A stretch of DNA of 54,515 nt from Ascidiaceihabitans sp. (lineage in GTDB: Bacteria > Pseudomonadota > Alphaproteobacteria > Rhodobacterales > Rhodobacteraceae), in NCBI GenBank assembly GCA_028388995.1, contig JAOEQC010000004.1, positions 1 through 54,515 of the forward strand. Direction: 5' to 3'. Position numbers and translations under genes: made by a program. Positions 8,478 to 19,200 of this stretch are shown in pieces. The stretch's first letter is position 1. Every line of letters starts with the position of its first letter. A model generated the notes under the pieces. That model worked only from the letters and a program-made list of their open reading frames with translations. It did no database searches and was not told the origin of the DNA.

Positions 8478-8497
8478 TTGTACAGTAAGTCGTACAA
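8478..8497. promoter_or_regulatory. Palindromic operator upstream of yefM
   Basis: TTGTAC and GTACAA form an inverted pair around 8 bases, containing the TGTACA core known for YefM operators. It lies 28 bases before the antitoxin start, beside a TATAGA-like -10 box (minus strand, ~8466-8461), so bound YefM would cover the promoter. Confidence 0.65.
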
Positions 8498-8573
8498 ATC
8501 AACGCCAAATGCTTGAAGCAACTCCACAGCAGCACTCATCTGCTGCAGATTTACGGCAATTTAGCTTTGCGTG

Positions 8574-8955
8574 ACTTGAATGCCCTGCAAGTTCTGCCAG
8601 TACGCGAACACTAACACCTTTGTTTGCCAGTTCAGTGATAAATGTGCGCCTACAACTGTGTGAGCTGGCATCTTCAAACCGTGCAGCACGATAGATGTTG
8701 AGGAACAGCTGCGTCATTGTATTCGCACTCAACGCCCCACCCTTTTGACTTTGAAACGGCGCTCAGCTTGCGTCTTTGAACAACAAGCTGCAGCGATACT
8801 GCTCTAATTGACGACGCAGCTTAGCATTGATCCATACCGTACATGTCTTGGCACCCTTGGTTTGACATTTGGACAGCACAAACTTCTTACGCATTAAATC
8901 CTCTTCATCGTGAACGTTGCCAACAGTCAGCGCAGCGATTCCCTTGGCGCAGAGT
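8574..8955 (-). pseudogene. Tyrosine recombinase fragment with in-frame TGA
   Basis: A third integrase relic. In one frame it reads AALTVGNVHDEEDL, RKKFVLSKCQTKGAKTC, INAKLRRQLEQY, LLFKDAS, then TGA (8763-8765), then APFQSQKGGALSANTMTQLF, the Arg/His box SHSCRRTFITELANKG and LAELAGHSS, after which the frame becomes meaningless at ~8574. The sequence before and after the TGA is collinear with a single recombinase catalytic domain, so this is one gene with a nonsense change, a lost Tyr end and a lost N terminus. The upstream break at ~8956 is where an IS3-type element end begins, so that insertion probably cut the gene. It lies directly upstream of yefM. Confidence 0.75.
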
Positions 8956-9078
8956 TGATCGGCCCCCTCCTTGACTGAACTATGTTGAATGTTAGTGCAT
9001 AATCGTCCTTTGGCACATCGTAATGATGGATTATGGAGCCGGTGGGCGATAGTCCAAAGCACTATACAGTCTATTGAT
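8956..9078 (-). mobile_element. IS3-family transposase (OrfB) terminal remnant
   Basis: On the minus strand this reads NRLYSALDYRPPAP, a stop, then SIITM and a short tail ending IMH, a typical C terminus of IS3-family OrfB (ALGYRPPAPE). About 45 bases later comes TGATCGGCC at ~8965, resembling an element end, which adjoins the broken recombinase. Only the last ~30 codons remain. The bases from 9079 to 9183 show nothing I recognise. Confidence 0.55.
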
Positions 9079-9183
9079 GTTGAAGTATTTACTCCATTAC
9101 TCGATTATGATTTTCGCTTCTTTCAAAGTGTAAAAACTTCTCCGTTTAAAATCTCACCCCGCAGTCTTTGCCCCAAAAGCATC

Positions 9184-9275
9184 AAAATTCCCATGTATAA
9201 GCATATGATGCTGCTTGTGCGGGAAAACCGAAGTAGACCTCCCTGACACACTCATGAATTTTGGATTTTTATAAT
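9184..9275. repeat. Palindromic repeat element, left copy (inverted)
   Basis: The reverse complement of this stretch aligns along ~90 bases with 24456-24545, sharing AAAATTCATG, GTGTCAGGGA, ACTTCGGTTT, CAGCAT and ATACA-GGG blocks. The copies are inverted with respect to each other and enclose secretion set 1. The internal hairpin seen in the right copy is decayed here. From 9276 to 9571 I see no gene or recognisable element. Confidence 0.55.
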
Positions 9276-9571
9276 GGAAATGGTCAGAAACATGATCTGA
9301 TACGTTAGCAGCACCCACGGTGTAGTCAGTGGACTAAAGAATAACGCCCAGAGAGCGTTGCACCCCAGTCTCCACACGCGATACCAATGAATGAATGCAT
9401 TAGACACCATGTTAACGCTCGTTGACGGGTGTTTGACGCCAGTAGGTAAAAAAACAAACAGCAAATACGCTGCCCGTTTGATTTATGATTGCAATGTCAA
9501 AACTACAGTTTGAGAATAATGGGTTTCAGCCTAAGCTTTTGATATTAGTTTTTGACAATACACATCGTGGG

Positions 9572-10427
9572 GTGATCCTCCTTAAAATTAGTGGTGTTCA
9601 AAAGTTGAATTTTCTCTGTAAGATATCTGAGGAGATTTGCGTTAAAGAATAGACGATTTAGCGCTGCACAGATTATGGCAGTGTTGAAGCAGACTGAAGG
9701 TAATATGCCCGTTTCTGATTTGTGCTGCGAGTATGGCATGAGCAGCGCCGGCTTCTACAAGTAGCGCGCAAAGTTTGGCGGTATAGATGCATCTTTGATC
9801 ACTTAGATGAGGGACATGGCCGAACAGAACCTTTGGCTTAAGAAGATGTATGCAGAGATGAGCGAAAGAAGCGATCGCCGATTGGTTGGGACAGCTGACC
9901 GCCAACAAGCGCAGTTGGGGCTTCAAGTTGTGCTTTTTGTATCTGCGCAACGTGCAGGGCTACGGCTGGAACCACAAGCGCGTTTACCAGACCTATTATT
10001 AACTGGCGCTAAACTTACGGATCAAGCCAAAGAAGCGCCTGAAACGTGACAGACCTGAGCCGTTGGTAGTGCCTGAGCTACCAAACGATACATGGTCCAT
10101 GAACTTCATGGCGGATCAGCTTGCAGACGGCAGGCCGGTCCAAACGCTGAACGTGCTTGATAGCTTCATGCGGGAAGGCTCGTGTACCGAGGTGAACTTA
10201 TCGCTGCCTACGGCGTCGTGCGCAGCTTGAACCAGATCATTGGATGGCGCGGCTATCCACAAGCAATTCGCGTCGATAATGGTCCCAAATATTTGAGTGG
10301 AAAGCTGATGGAGTGGGCTTACAATAACGAGCGACTCAAAATGGGCATCGGCGGTATCACGCCCCCTATGAAACTGAAAACTGCCGCATGAATTCTACGG
10401 CTGAGCCCCTTTAAATGGAGGGATTAC
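9572..10427 (+). mobile_element. Decayed IS3-family insertion sequence
   Basis: A broken IS3-type element. OrfA is readable from ~9650 as SAAQIMAVLKQTEGNMPVSD, LCCEYGMSSAGFYK, then TAG where the family has Trp, and RAKFGG. OrfB follows in shifted frames: [103 protein letters not shown]. Then WAYNNER is joined directly to the family's last motif GIGGITPPMKLKTAA, so about a hundred codons are missing. The ends (TGATCCTCC... near 9572 and ...GGAGGGATTAC near 10427) look like imperfect terminal inverted repeats. It has several stops and frameshifts and cannot encode a working transposase. Confidence 0.8.
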
Positions 10428-10822
10428 GGCCCAATATGGCAAGCCAGAGATAATGAATACAGACAAAGGCAGCCAATAAATAGGCGCTGGTTGAATCACG
10501 ATTTTGACCAAAGCTGACATCAAATTATCAATGGACGGTCTGGAACGTACTTCGACAGTATCTAAATCAAACGATTGTGGCGGTCGCTGAAGTAGGGGGC
10601 CGTCCACCTGCATAAACTTATCGACGGGTTCCAAGCAAAACGGATCATTGATAACTGGATTGAGTTCTACAAATCATAGCGCCCTCACACGGCCCTTGAT
10701 AAGCGCATTCCAGACACCGCATACTTTTGCCACCCAAAGATATGCAAGGCGGCTTGAACAAACACCAATGCATCTTGGGCAAGCCGCAAAACTGTCCAAA
10801 TAAGTCGGACCACCTCACTTAT
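10428..10822 (+). mobile_element. Second IS3-family remnant, OrfB C-terminal part
   Basis: Immediately after the first remnant, the plus strand reads YGKPEIMNTDKGSQ (DDE region), a stop, LTKADIKLSMDGLER, then in another frame LIDGFQAKRIIDNWIEFYKS, a stop, and RPHTALDKRIPDTAY, all typical of the end of IS3-family OrfB. It closes with GTCCGACCACCTCAC at ~10822, a typical terminal repeat of such elements. Several stops and a frameshift make it non-functional. It ends 17 bases from the stop of the TolC-like gene. Confidence 0.75.
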
Positions 10823-10838
10823 CGCGCATTTGTGCTCA

Positions 10839-12050
10839 TTAGTCTTCCAGTCCTCTAACAGAGACAAACTGTAACCAACCTGTGTACAAATCAAAAACCC
10901 TTTGTTTGCGAACCTCTTTCAAGTTACTGACCTCTAAGAGGGTAGTACTTTTCTGATCAAATACTGTTTGTCCGAGGGCCTTCCGTATAGCTAATTCTTC
11001 CAAAATCCTATTACGCTCCACAATTTCCGTATCAACTGCTTCTAGGTTAGCGGTGATCAAGGTCTCAACTTTTTTTTGTTCTCGGTATAGTTTATCCAGA
11101 CGGAAAGCCGCTAGACGTAAGTCTCGCTTCGACTGGTCTAGTTTTTCTAATGTTCCTCTAACGACAGCTCCCCTAACCTTTGGGGCAATCAATGTAAGAT
11201 TGAGGTTTATTCCAAAAGTGGGATCGCTCGTCGAATTTGTGAGGTCTTTAGATACAAAAAGATTTGATGACAATGTCTTGCCTACTTGGTCAACTCTCTT
11301 CTGGACATTGTAATATGCTATATTATCTTGCGCTAGCAGGATCTCATAGGACAACTTGAGGCATGAGAGTGGCTCAATTGCTGGAGCCCACGAAAAATCA
11401 AGGTCCTCAAGTACTGTGGTGTTTACGTTTTCGAATTCAAAAATTAAAATTTCTTTTCGGGATTCAACCGCTAGAATTTTATTTTTAAGTGAAATTATCT
11501 CTAATTTTGCTCTTGATACTTCTGCTACCACAGAGAGCCCTTGCCGTTGCTTCTCTGTTAGGTAAGTTTGCCTCTGAACTAAGATTTCCAAGCGCTCTGC
11601 GTACAACTTAGATAGTTCGTTAGAATACACCCATGATAAAGTTTTTTTTAAGTATTCGATATGCTCTTCAAGATTAATATTTTTTAACCGCTTTTCATAG
11701 TTTTTATCTAGTAAAAATGATTTTTTACGATTTAACAATTGTAAGGGGAAATTAACATCATATGTCAGCCTAGCTTCAGCGGTCTCGTTAAATTTCTCGT
11801 CAACTTTTGAACCTGATAAAATTACATTGAGTTCTATAGGTAGGGTGCTTCGTTCGCGCCGTTCGTTAACTCTTTTCTGCATTACAGCATCTTTTTGTAA
11901 GCTATACTCTAAAGAGTAGTCACTGAACTCTTCACGGACTTCATTCAATAACGCCAAGTCAGCAAATCGCTCCACTTCACATGATGACCACACCGGCTGC
12001 CCCATCATAAAAAAACTAAAACAGGCAAACACAATGTATTTATTCACCAT
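10839..12050 (-). CDS. TolC-like outer membrane channel of secretion set 1
   Basis: A 403-residue exported protein. Residues 1-22 are a signal peptide (basic start, hydrophobic core to PVWSS). The rest is long alpha helix interrupted by short strands: two repeats of helix-rich sequence, around residues 55-215 and 225-400, as in TolC, where each half contributes helices to the periplasmic tunnel and strands to the barrel. I read it as the outer membrane channel for the T1SS encoded upstream on this strand. It overlaps the stop of the preceding gene by 11 bases, so the two are translationally coupled. It is the last gene of set 1 and runs into IS3 remnants, with no clear terminator. Similarity to TolC is structural and distant; it is shorter than most family members. 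Confidence 0.7.
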   Translation of the reverse strand: MVNKYIVFACFSFFMMGQPVWSSCEVERFADLALLNEVREEFSDYSLEYSLQKDAVMQKRVNERRERSTLPIELNVILSGSKVDEKFNETAEARLTYDVNFPLQLLNRKKSFLLDKNYEKRLKNINLEEHIEYLKKTLSWVYSNELSKLYAERLEILVQRQTYLTEKQRQGLSVVAEVSRAKLEIISLKNKILAVESRKEILIFEFENVNTTVLEDLDFSWAPAIEPLSCLKLSYEILLAQDNIAYYNVQKRVDQVGKTLSSNLFVSKDLTNSTSDPTFGINLNLTLIAPKVRGAVVRGTLEKLDQSKRDLRLAAFRLDKLYREQKKVETLITANLEAVDTEIVERNRILEELAIRKALGQTVFDQKSTTLLEVSNLKEVRKQRVFDLYTGWLQFVSVRGLED

Positions 12051-13185
12051 AAAATAAGTCCATTAGATCGTCCACTATTAGGTCATCCCAAGATTGCATT
12101 GCCAACACATCGTCGAGTGTTTCTTCATTTTTCTGTGTAAACTCTTGGTTATCCTTACTTGTAGCTATCTGATCAGCCTGTTTAGTGAAGGCTAGCTCCA
12201 AGTTGTCGCTACTATTTGTAACAAAATTTTCTGACCGTAACTGCCACTCTTCAATTATGGGTTCTCTTAAATAATCTTGCGCAACTTCAGTCATTTTTGC
12301 ATCGATTAAAACATCGTCATCAAATAGCGTGTCTAATTCACTTATTTCATCCGATTGTGACTCTTCTTCAAACACTAAAGGCTCTAGGGCCTCGGTATAA
12401 ACATTTGGAACAACATTCATCTTAGCAGTAGTCTCTGCTTCGTCCATAATCTTGCCACCGGAGGGACGACTTTCAAGAGGCCCGTTTACAGTGTCAGGAT
12501 TATCATCATTAGTAGAAACTATTGGAGATGTGGACTGTTTCGAAAGTGTATCTGTGGGTAGTGTTTGCGTTATTTGTCCAGTCATTACGTCGTTAAGATA
12601 TAAACTTCCACTGTCTGAGGTATTGTAGTTAATTTTTGCTTTATTGGTCGATATTGACCGAGACCCATCACTATTTAATGTTTCCTCAATGTCTGAAAAA
12701 TTTGGTTGAATGCTGGATAACGCGGTAAATCCATCATAAACGTTTATTTCTAATTCAATATCCTTAGAAGGATCATAGTAGACATCACTTTTGCCACCAC
12801 TTTGATTGATCGTCAGCGATGATGTATCAGCAAATATTAAATTAGTGCCACTAGTCACTGTCACAGTTGTGTTCGCATCTTTTACAACGGCGACAACGTT
12901 CTGGCCTGATGCCAGCACTGCGTTGCCGCTTAGTACGACCCAATTCGTTTCATCCACATCTGGCCAGAACTGAGTGGATTGTGTCCAGGATAAAGAATCT
13001 CGTATTGCGTTGTAATCATCTACGCCAGTCATCTTGACCGGATTTGGCAAGAAAACATCGTCCATTGACAACAAAGATTCTTCCGTCGAAACGGTTAAAG
13101 AGGAGGTCCCATCTTCCAAAACGGCTTCATCAGAATTTACAACGGTCAAATCTGCCCGTAATTCTTCGGGTTCATCAGGCATCAA
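12040..13185 (-). CDS. Acidic cysteine-free protein of unknown function, set 1
   Basis: A 381-residue, strongly acidic protein without cysteine, signal peptide or membrane segment. Residues ~90-220 are beta-rich (NTTVTVTSGTNLIFADTSS, ELEINVYDGFTALSS), like blocks of T1SS adhesins. Residues ~230-381 are a low-complexity acidic tail (FEEESQSDEISELDTLFDDD) ending IVDDLMDLFYGE. I do not recognise a family. It sits between the giant RTX gene (28-base gap) and the TolC-like gene (11-base overlap), so it is made together with them. Its composition is that of a T1SS substrate; alternatives are a detached C-terminal piece of the RTX protein or a periplasmic helper. The ATG at 13185 is followed by a second Met. 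Confidence 0.6.
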   Translation of the reverse strand: MMPDEPEELRADLTVVNSDEAVLEDGTSSLTVSTEESLLSMDDVFLPNPVKMTGVDDYNAIRDSLSWTQSTQFWPDVDETNWVVLSGNAVLASGQNVVAVVKDANTTVTVTSGTNLIFADTSSLTINQSGGKSDVYYDPSKDIELEINVYDGFTALSSIQPNFSDIEETLNSDGSRSISTNKAKINYNTSDSGSLYLNDVMTGQITQTLPTDTLSKQSTSPIVSTNDDNPDTVNGPLESRPSGGKIMDEAETTAKMNVVPNVYTEALEPLVFEEESQSDEISELDTLFDDDVLIDAKMTEVAQDYLREPIIEEWQLRSENFVTNSSDNLELAFTKQADQIATSKDNQEFTQKNEETLDDVLAMQSWDDLIVDDLMDLFYGE

Positions 13186-13213
13186 GCGCTCATAGTTTCA
13201 GATCTTAACACTT

Positions 13214-16200
13214 TTATGTGACCATTTCAGGTTCAGGCATTGTCTCGTCTTCATAAACAAACACACGCTCAAAGACCTCTGCAGAAACACTATCCTCAGT
13301 ATTTGCTAACTGTACATCTTCAAGTGTCGTCGCTGAAACTTCACCAGTGCTGATGAAGTCCCTCCCACCATTGCCGTCGATACTATCATAGCCCTGGCCA
13401 CCGATTAATACATCATCCGAGGGACCCGTAAGCAGTGCCAGATCTTCTTCAACCTGTGCCAAATCTCTCTCTGATTGGCCATCAACACTATATTCTTCAA
13501 GGCGTTGAATTGCAAAGTCATCAACATCAAGTAGGATGTCGTCACCAATACCACCAATTAGTACATCGTCCCCAGCACTTCCTATCAGAGTATCATCACC
13601 GGCATTACCTATGATAATATCATCACCAAATCCACCGATGATCACCTCACCTTGGTCGGTACCGATGATGATGTCTCCAACGATTTCAACGCCATTTGTC
13701 GCCTTATCCTCTTCAGCGTCGACACCCGTGATGTAGGTTTTATTGTCCAGGCCGTTATCAAAGTAGACACCCTGCTCATCCGATCCATAGGTCAACTTAT
13801 CGCCGCCAAGTTCGCCAATCTTTGTCTCATTGAGATCGATAATCCGAGTTATACTTGTTATACTGCCAGCTTCAGTGCCAATCCACTCAATGCGATCATA
13901 TGCACTGAGCTGGAACATAGTTTCAGGAACAGGGTTGCCCTCTGGATCAGTGTCTCCGCCTTCAATTATAACCTCAAAATCTTGCTGCTCAATATTCGTC
14001 TCGACGGATTTATAAGTTAAGTTTGTTTTGTGGAGCCCGTCTACCAACCACGAACCATCTGGCTGCTCTACTGCCGTTTCTACTATCGGATCAGTTTCAG
14101 AAAAGTAAGGGTCAGCATCAATTTCAGTTCCCTGTAGCTTAATAATTTTTTCGCGTCGACCAACACCTGACGTCGTGTTTTCCGTTAAAGTGAAAAAGTC
14201 GGGCTTTTCTTGGAATATTGTTCTAGCTGGTGTTATAATCTTAAATTCCGTACGATCTTCACTAAGTTGTATTATCGGATTATCCTTGTGATAATCTAGA
14301 GCAATTCGAAGTTTTCCTTTCGAGCCAATTTCTACACCTGTTTCCATGTCTCGAAACTTGAGGGTTTCGATGTCGTGCATTTCCACTACTGTATCATTTT
14401 TCAAGTCAAAAGACGCTGTCAGAGCACCTTCGTTGAAAAGGTTATTAGGCTCTGCGTGCATGTCAAACAGTTCATCTGGTTCTCCGCTCGCATTATGCTC
14501 AGCTATCCACTTGTCAAGACCCACTTGGTAGACTTTAACGTCAGCTCTATTGTGATCAAGGACCACGGTGTCCGCTTCGTTTACGCGTTCGCCAGCAGAA
14601 TTTTTATTAACAGACGACTTAAGGTGGCCGTCACCCTCTCCACTATTTCGGACATTGTCACCAAATATCACAGTTGCTTGCGCGTCGCTTGTCACATGGA
14701 TCGTATCTGCGCCCGACCCAGCTATGATTTCGTTTGATCCACCGCGGGCAATGATTACATCGTCGCCACCGTTAGCAATTATAAGATCTTTTACGTTGCC
14801 ATCACCCTGCTGACCCTTAACGCTAGAATTGGTGCGTGTATTCACACCATAAATGACGTCGTCGCCGTCACCGCCCACGGTTAACACTTCCGGTGATCCA
14901 GCGTGTCCAACAGAATAAACACTCCCCATTCCAGTTGGGTTACTAGCAATATTTAAACTGTAAAGGTCGTGTTCAGCTACGCTAATTGATCCGTCTGATG
15001 CCTGTTTGTCTGACGCAGCTGCCTTCGCAACCATTGCTTCAAAGTCTGCTTTATCCACAAACATGCTTTCGCGGCTCACGTCACTTGTTGTTTGAGTACT
15101 ACGTTCTCCAGACGCCCAAGCAACTTCATTATCTTTAAACTCGCTCTCATTGAGCACTGCCACTGTATATTCTCCGGACAGTGAATTTTTATGGGCTGTT
15201 ATTTCTACCATCTCATCATATTTCAGGTTCATCGAAGTGAATGTAATGCCTGTCGACGTCGCTATTTCGCTACCATCATCTCCAATCGCAATGTCATAAT
15301 TTTCCTTCATGCCCAGCAAGTTTGCATCGTCCGCACTGCCGAAAAAAGTATTATTCGCGTTAGCAGCATCAGCGATAAGCAGTGATCCCGTGGTGGATGA
15401 CGGATCAACTATTCCCCCAGTATTAATACTGAGTGATGTTGTTTCCGATGTAGCCTTATCGTAGATATTGAACGTCTCGATTGTATCTGTTCCACGCCCA
15501 TAATCATCAACAGTTATCATTGAGCCGTCGCTGGTCTCCATCGTCAGCTTCGCGTCTTCTACAAACACATTCGTAAAGGTTTCAGCCCAATCAAACGCTG
15601 TTGCACTATCGACCTCAAGCGTTATGCTATCCCCCTCACCTGAATTATCGACTATATTCATAGAGTTGTAAGGTTCTAAGTTATCTGACAAACCCATGCG
15701 GTAGTCATCAGAGCCTTCGCCACCGAATAAGTAGTCTTCACCAGGCCCGCCGTGCAAGGCATCGTCTCCTGAACCACCGTAAAGTCGGTCTTCGCCGGCT
15801 CCACCATAGATTACATCGTCACCCGCACCGCCATAGATGCGCTCATTACGGTCGTCACGACCAGTGATCGTGTCATTACCGCCCATAGCAAAATAAGTTA
15901 TTGCGTTCGCTTCACTTGAAAGCAGCGTATCAAGCTGAAAGTCTATTTCTTCGTTGCTATCCGTGCCAAACTTTACCACGGACAAGTTTATGTTATAGCC
16001 GTGGACATCATTGACATCATTTTCAATTTGGCTCTTGTTTTCACCATTAAATATTAGCACGTCGGGGAGTGGTGAATAGGGATTAGTAGACCAGTAATCT
16101 TTTGTTTCGATATCTTTCCCAGTTTCGCGTAGGTTGATAACGTCAATCGCACCTGAATTCACACTGATCGAACCATCATAATCCACTAAAAGTGCGTCTT

Positions 16201-19200
16201 CTAATACAATTTGATCGTCCCCATCAGTATGGAGAACTGCATCATAAACTATCTTAGTTGTGGCTTCATAACTGTTAAATTCGATTACTTCTCGCTCACG
16301 TATTTCGATATCGTCGATATCAATCTTCCAGGTTTCAATCGCATCGATACCAGTGTCATTACTATCAAGCTCGATGTTAATCTCGCCATTCATAGATGGG
16401 CCTATGCTTATGACGTCATTACCCGAACCGGTGTTGATACGCAGTGGCTTGTCAACGGCATCGCCATGATATCCCCACACGTCGATATAGTCGTCGCCAG
16501 CTTGGGAATACACAATTCTAGTTTTATCCCCCGCAGCAATGTTATCCGTGGTACCGCCACCGATTGCCACCTCGGCATTCTCGATAGATTCTGCTAGATT
16601 ACCTTGTTGCAGAGCCAGACCAGTGAAAGTTCCGGTGGCCTCGTTAAACTGACTCTTCTCATAAACTTCAAATTTCTCAAAGTTCCAGAAGGAGGTATCT
16701 AAATTAACGACTAAATTATTGAAATCTATATTTAAATCACTGCCGTGTAGCCAATTACTGTTATCTACCAACGTGAAAGTGGTGTCTTGACCACCTTCGT
16801 CGATCTGGTGTTTATTTTCAAAATCAAATGTTTGATTAGCGTCAATGATAAACTGTATCGTGTCATTGCCACTGCCACCACTCGCCATTTCTTTGAAGTC
16901 GGCTCCAGTGAAACCTTCAGTGTACTCGCTAAGGTCAACTATAATTTTATCGTTACCGCCGTCACCTCTGAGAAAATCTTGGCCTGTACCACCAATTATA
17001 ATATCGTTACCATTCTGTCCCCGGACAAAGTCATCTCCGCTACCACCGCTGATGAAATCATCGCCATCTTTTCCATCAAACTGATTGTCATAGTGATCGC
17101 CAACCATCTGATCGTCATAACTCGTTCCACCAAAATGGCTGGTGTTGAAGATATAATCTGTATCGCCGTAAGGGTCAGTGATTTTGTAACCAAAGTACTC
17201 GCTTAAGTCGTCCCCAGAATTCTGCGCAGCAGTTAAGTAGTTTTCAGCAGCCGCACGTTGTTCCGCCGAACCATCATTTATTACGGAACTTACAAATGTT
17301 TCTATAACTCCAGAGTCTAAGAAAGCTTCCCGGCCGACCACCGAGAGGTCCAAATTCAGACCATTTCGGGGATCCGCAACGTTATAGTCTTCGTCACCGT
17401 AAACCCACTGTGCATCGTTGTAATTTACGACAGAATACATCTGGTCGCCCGTACCACCGATAAGCAAGTCGCTACCCGCACTCAGCTGAATGTCGGCGTA
17501 TTTAGTACCCCATTGCCACTCTGGACGGAGCATGTTTGCAGAAAACACAACGTCATCATAAATCGTTGCAGTAATACCATTGAAATTTTGTACACTGTCC
17601 GTGTAGCCGTAGGCATCAATAACCTCGCCACTCTGCAGAGTGCCTGAATTTTTGATTGTTAAATCCGTATCCCAACGTGAGACTGCAGATACATCATAGT
17701 CACTCAGGTTTGCCCGAATACCACGCGCCACTAGTGCAGGCTGATCGTCCCAAGATCGTGCATCTTTACTTTTGTCCCAAAGATACTCGACGCTACCACC
17801 ACCGAGACCGCCATCTAAGAAGTCGTTACCGCCATCACCACGAATGTTATTCCACATTTCATCGCCAATGATGATATCGTCATGATAACGTGAGCCCCTA
17901 ATATTTTTGAAGGTTTCCCCAAATTCGTTCAACCCAAAAGTATCTAAATCACCAAATGTATCTTTAGCTGTTTTACCTGCTAATATGCCGCCGCTTTTTG
18001 TACCATTAGCATCAAATTGAGCGTAAGATAAATCTTGGTCACTGAGGTTTACGACCACACCAGATGATTCATAGAAATCTTGGTCCCAGTGTTCATCACT
18101 GTATCGTACCGCACTGTGTCCTAATTGGCCATTCCCAATGAACGTATCATCTCCGGCCATTCCCGTCACATCACTACGACCTGACAACTCCGCTCTAAAA
18201 ATATCATCACCATCTGTGAGGGCATAACTTGAAAAGTTAGACACGGTATCCACATCGCTGTTTGCGTGCAAAACTTGACCAGTCTGGGCGTCTGCATTGA
18301 CTGGACCAAGGGCATTTTTAAAACTCAAAGATGACCACGCGTCTCCAGCAACGTAGGTGTCGCTGCCAAGGCCATCAACCACTTCTAGGCCATGAATCTC
18401 GATGTCTGTGTCTAAATTGACATAGTCATCCCCATCTCCTAAATCCAGCTGGCCCCACGTGTCAGCGATGCTGCGTTCACTATAACTATAGCGATCAATT
18501 ATCATTGCTTGAGGGCTTGGTTCTAAGAAATCGTCCACATTGAAGCTATCCGCACCGTCTGAACCGAGAGCTCTCCAATCATCCTCAGACCAATAAACCC
18601 TGGCGCCATCAACTGTTTGGTCTTCTATACTCGAGTCTGAGGAGTAGAAGAACTGGTTTTCAAGGTCGACGCTAATATTGAACGAACGGAGCCAGTCACC
18701 ATCCACTGCCGTCAGCCCCACCTGAATGTCTGAAACACTAATCAATGTGTCTGTGGATACGTTATTGGTGTTTAAATCCCCATCGTCGATGTAGCCTGTC
18801 GCTCGAACTGTCGTTTGAGCTTCCTCAATCATATATCTGTTTTCAATATCATTTTTAATAGCACTATTAAAATCAGCGACCGACGAAAAATCTGCACCCG
18901 AATTAACTTCCAAATCGTTGATTTTAGAACCAAAATCATGATGAAGTGTGTATTCAAGTAAACCGCCGTGATAATCGATAGATTTAGCGTTTGTTTCGAA
19001 ATTAAATGTTTGCAATACCTTATCAGTATTACCACTCGCGTCATAAACTTCGACTTTATTTGAACCGTCTCTGTCGTCGTCTTCTACGATTCTTACACCA
19101 ATGCTATCCTCTTGATTTTGGGTTTGAGACCGAACAGTGTAGGATGCTTCACCACCTGAGTACGCCAACGCCAAGTTGTCGCCTCCACCAAAATCTAGAG

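Noticed and set aside
7935-8955. TGA recoded as tryptophan
   Set aside because: The core genes use TGG for Trp and TGA as stop; the two in-frame TGAs are in mobile-element relics or a toxin, where decay is the simpler explanation.
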